Of a stretch of 7,324 bases of DNA, positions 6,804 to 7,324 are shown piece after piece; the first letter of the stretch is position 1, and every line of letters starts with the position of its first letter. The stretch lies in assembly GCA_025963615.1 (NCBI GenBank), contig JAOQAL010000372.1, positions 1 to 7,324 of the forward strand, in the 5' to 3' direction. The position numbers and the translations under genes were made by a program. Origin of the DNA: Chitinophagaceae bacterium. Lineage in GTDB: Bacteria; Bacteroidota; Bacteroidia; Chitinophagales; Chitinophagaceae. The notes beneath the pieces were generated by a model. That model saw nothing but the letters and a program-made list of their open reading frames with translations, searched no databases and had not been told where the DNA came from.

Positions 6804-6808
6804 GGCTG

Positions 6809-6816
6809 CAAAAGTA
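6809..6816 (-). promoter_or_regulatory. feoB: Possible -7 element of feoB promoter
   Basis: The minus strand reads TACTTTTG, an exact match to the Bacteroidota -7 consensus TAnnTTTG. It ends only 5 nt before the TTG start codon, so transcription from it would begin at or within the first codons. Either the mRNA is leaderless, or translation begins at the GTG 9 nt further in, or the match is chance. No clear -33 TTTG is seen; TTGG upstream is a weak candidate. No convincing Fur box is visible. Confidence 0.35.
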
Positions 6817-6921
6817 AAACCTGCCGTTTAACCAAGCTTACGAATTACGATTTAAAAAAGAATAAGCAGACAAAGTTTCTGTAAAATGCCTGGCCTCTTA
6901 CTTATTAAACAACCTGTTCAA

Positions 6922-6929
6922 TACCTTTG
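6922..6929 (+). promoter_or_regulatory. Probable -7 promoter element of the M28 peptidase gene
   Basis: TACCTTTG matches the Bacteroidota -7 consensus TAnnTTTG exactly and lies 24 nt before the ATG at 6954, a sensible leader distance. No good -33 TTTG lies at the usual spacing upstream. Location and match make this the best promoter candidate in the window. Confidence 0.55.
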
Positions 6930-6953
6930 CCTGTAATATTAACAAATCCTATC

Positions 6954-7324
6954 ATGATTCTGTTGCGTTTAAAGTTCGGGTTCATTTTTTTGCTCACTAC
7001 TTTTTTAATTCATGCCCAAAAATTAAAAAAGGCCGACAAGGCCATTATTGCTAACCTTCAAAAGCATATCAGTTACCTCGCTGATGATAAACTGGAAGGA
7101 AGGCGGGTCGGTACCGCCGGCGAGGCATTGGCCATGGATTATATCCGTAGTGAATTCGAACAAATTGGCTTGACGCCAAAAGGAAATGATGGCTTTGCGC
7201 AGTCCTTTGAAATTAATGATGGGAAACAGGTGGATTCAACCACTTATTTTTTCATAAAAGGTAAAGAATTAAAGCAAGCGAAAGATTTTTTTCCATTTGC
7301 ATTCAGCGCTGATGCAACGATACA
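6954..7324 (+). CDS. Exported M28-type zinc peptidase, N-terminal part (cut by right edge)
   Basis: The open frame runs from ATG 6954 to the window end, giving 123 codons with no stop. A signal peptide (positively charged start, hydrophobic residues 8-19) ends near residue 21 (HA|Q), so the product is exported. Residues 38-77 contain HISYLADDKLEGRRVGTAG, then YIRSEF (63-68) and IGLTPKG (71-77). This pattern of 'H-I-x-x-L-A-x-D-x-L-E-G-R-x-x-G-T-x-G-E...' is the typical N-terminal region of M28-family aminopeptidases. The zinc-binding residues lie further on and cannot be checked here, so catalytic competence is unknown. It diverges from feoB across 150 bp and has its own -7 promoter element. 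The start is favoured because it gives a complete signal peptide and lies 24 nt after the promoter element. Confidence 0.85.
   Translation, partial: MILLRLKFGFIFLLTTFLIHAQKLKKADKAIIANLQKHISYLADDKLEGRRVGTAGEALAMDYIRSEFEQIGLTPKGNDGFAQSFEINDGKQVDSTTYFFIKGKELKQAKDFFPFAFSADATI

Overview
The window looks like chromosomal DNA of a Bacteroidota bacterium, most plausibly of the Chitinophagaceae/Sphingobacteriia type. The evidence is signal peptides ending in 'A|Q', two matches to the Bacteroidota -7 promoter element TAnnTTTG, no strong Shine-Dalgarno sequences, A-rich leaders, and proteins of the style common in that phylum. The assignment rests on sequence style only; there is no rRNA or marker gene here.

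Layout. Positions 1-318 hold one copy (A) of a non-coding repeat family, cut by the left edge. It lies just beyond the 3' end of a minus-strand chromate-transporter gene (chrA, 342-1586). An 89-bp divergent gap separates chrA from a plus-strand pair with a 5-nt spacer: an exported M20D-type amidohydrolase (1676-2983) and an exported class A beta-lactamase-like serine hydrolase (2989-3873). An 800-bp gene-free stretch (3874-4673) follows, between two convergent gene ends. It carries a second, fuller repeat copy (B) lying inside a 401-bp segment bounded by 23-bp inverted repeats (4132-4532), and a shortened third copy (C, 4541-4626). Next comes minus-strand feoB (4674-6803), a ferrous-iron transporter with no feoA beside it and no possible ATG start. 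A 150-bp divergent gap leads to the start of an exported M28-type peptidase (6954 to the right edge), too short for the supplied full-length ORFs to include.

How the genes work together. The M20D and serine hydrolase genes are probably co-transcribed. Both products are exported, so they plausibly act in the periplasm on amide-bonded substrates. FeoB and ChrA are independent inner-membrane ion transporters. The M28 gene diverges from feoB. No defence, phage or secretion system is visible.

The most interesting signal is the repeat family. It has three related copies in one orientation, each with an A/T-rich hairpin at its left side. The arm sequences differ between copies yet stay self-complementary. 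Copy B has terminal inverted repeats like a small non-autonomous (MITE-like) element. No coding capacity is evident in any copy.
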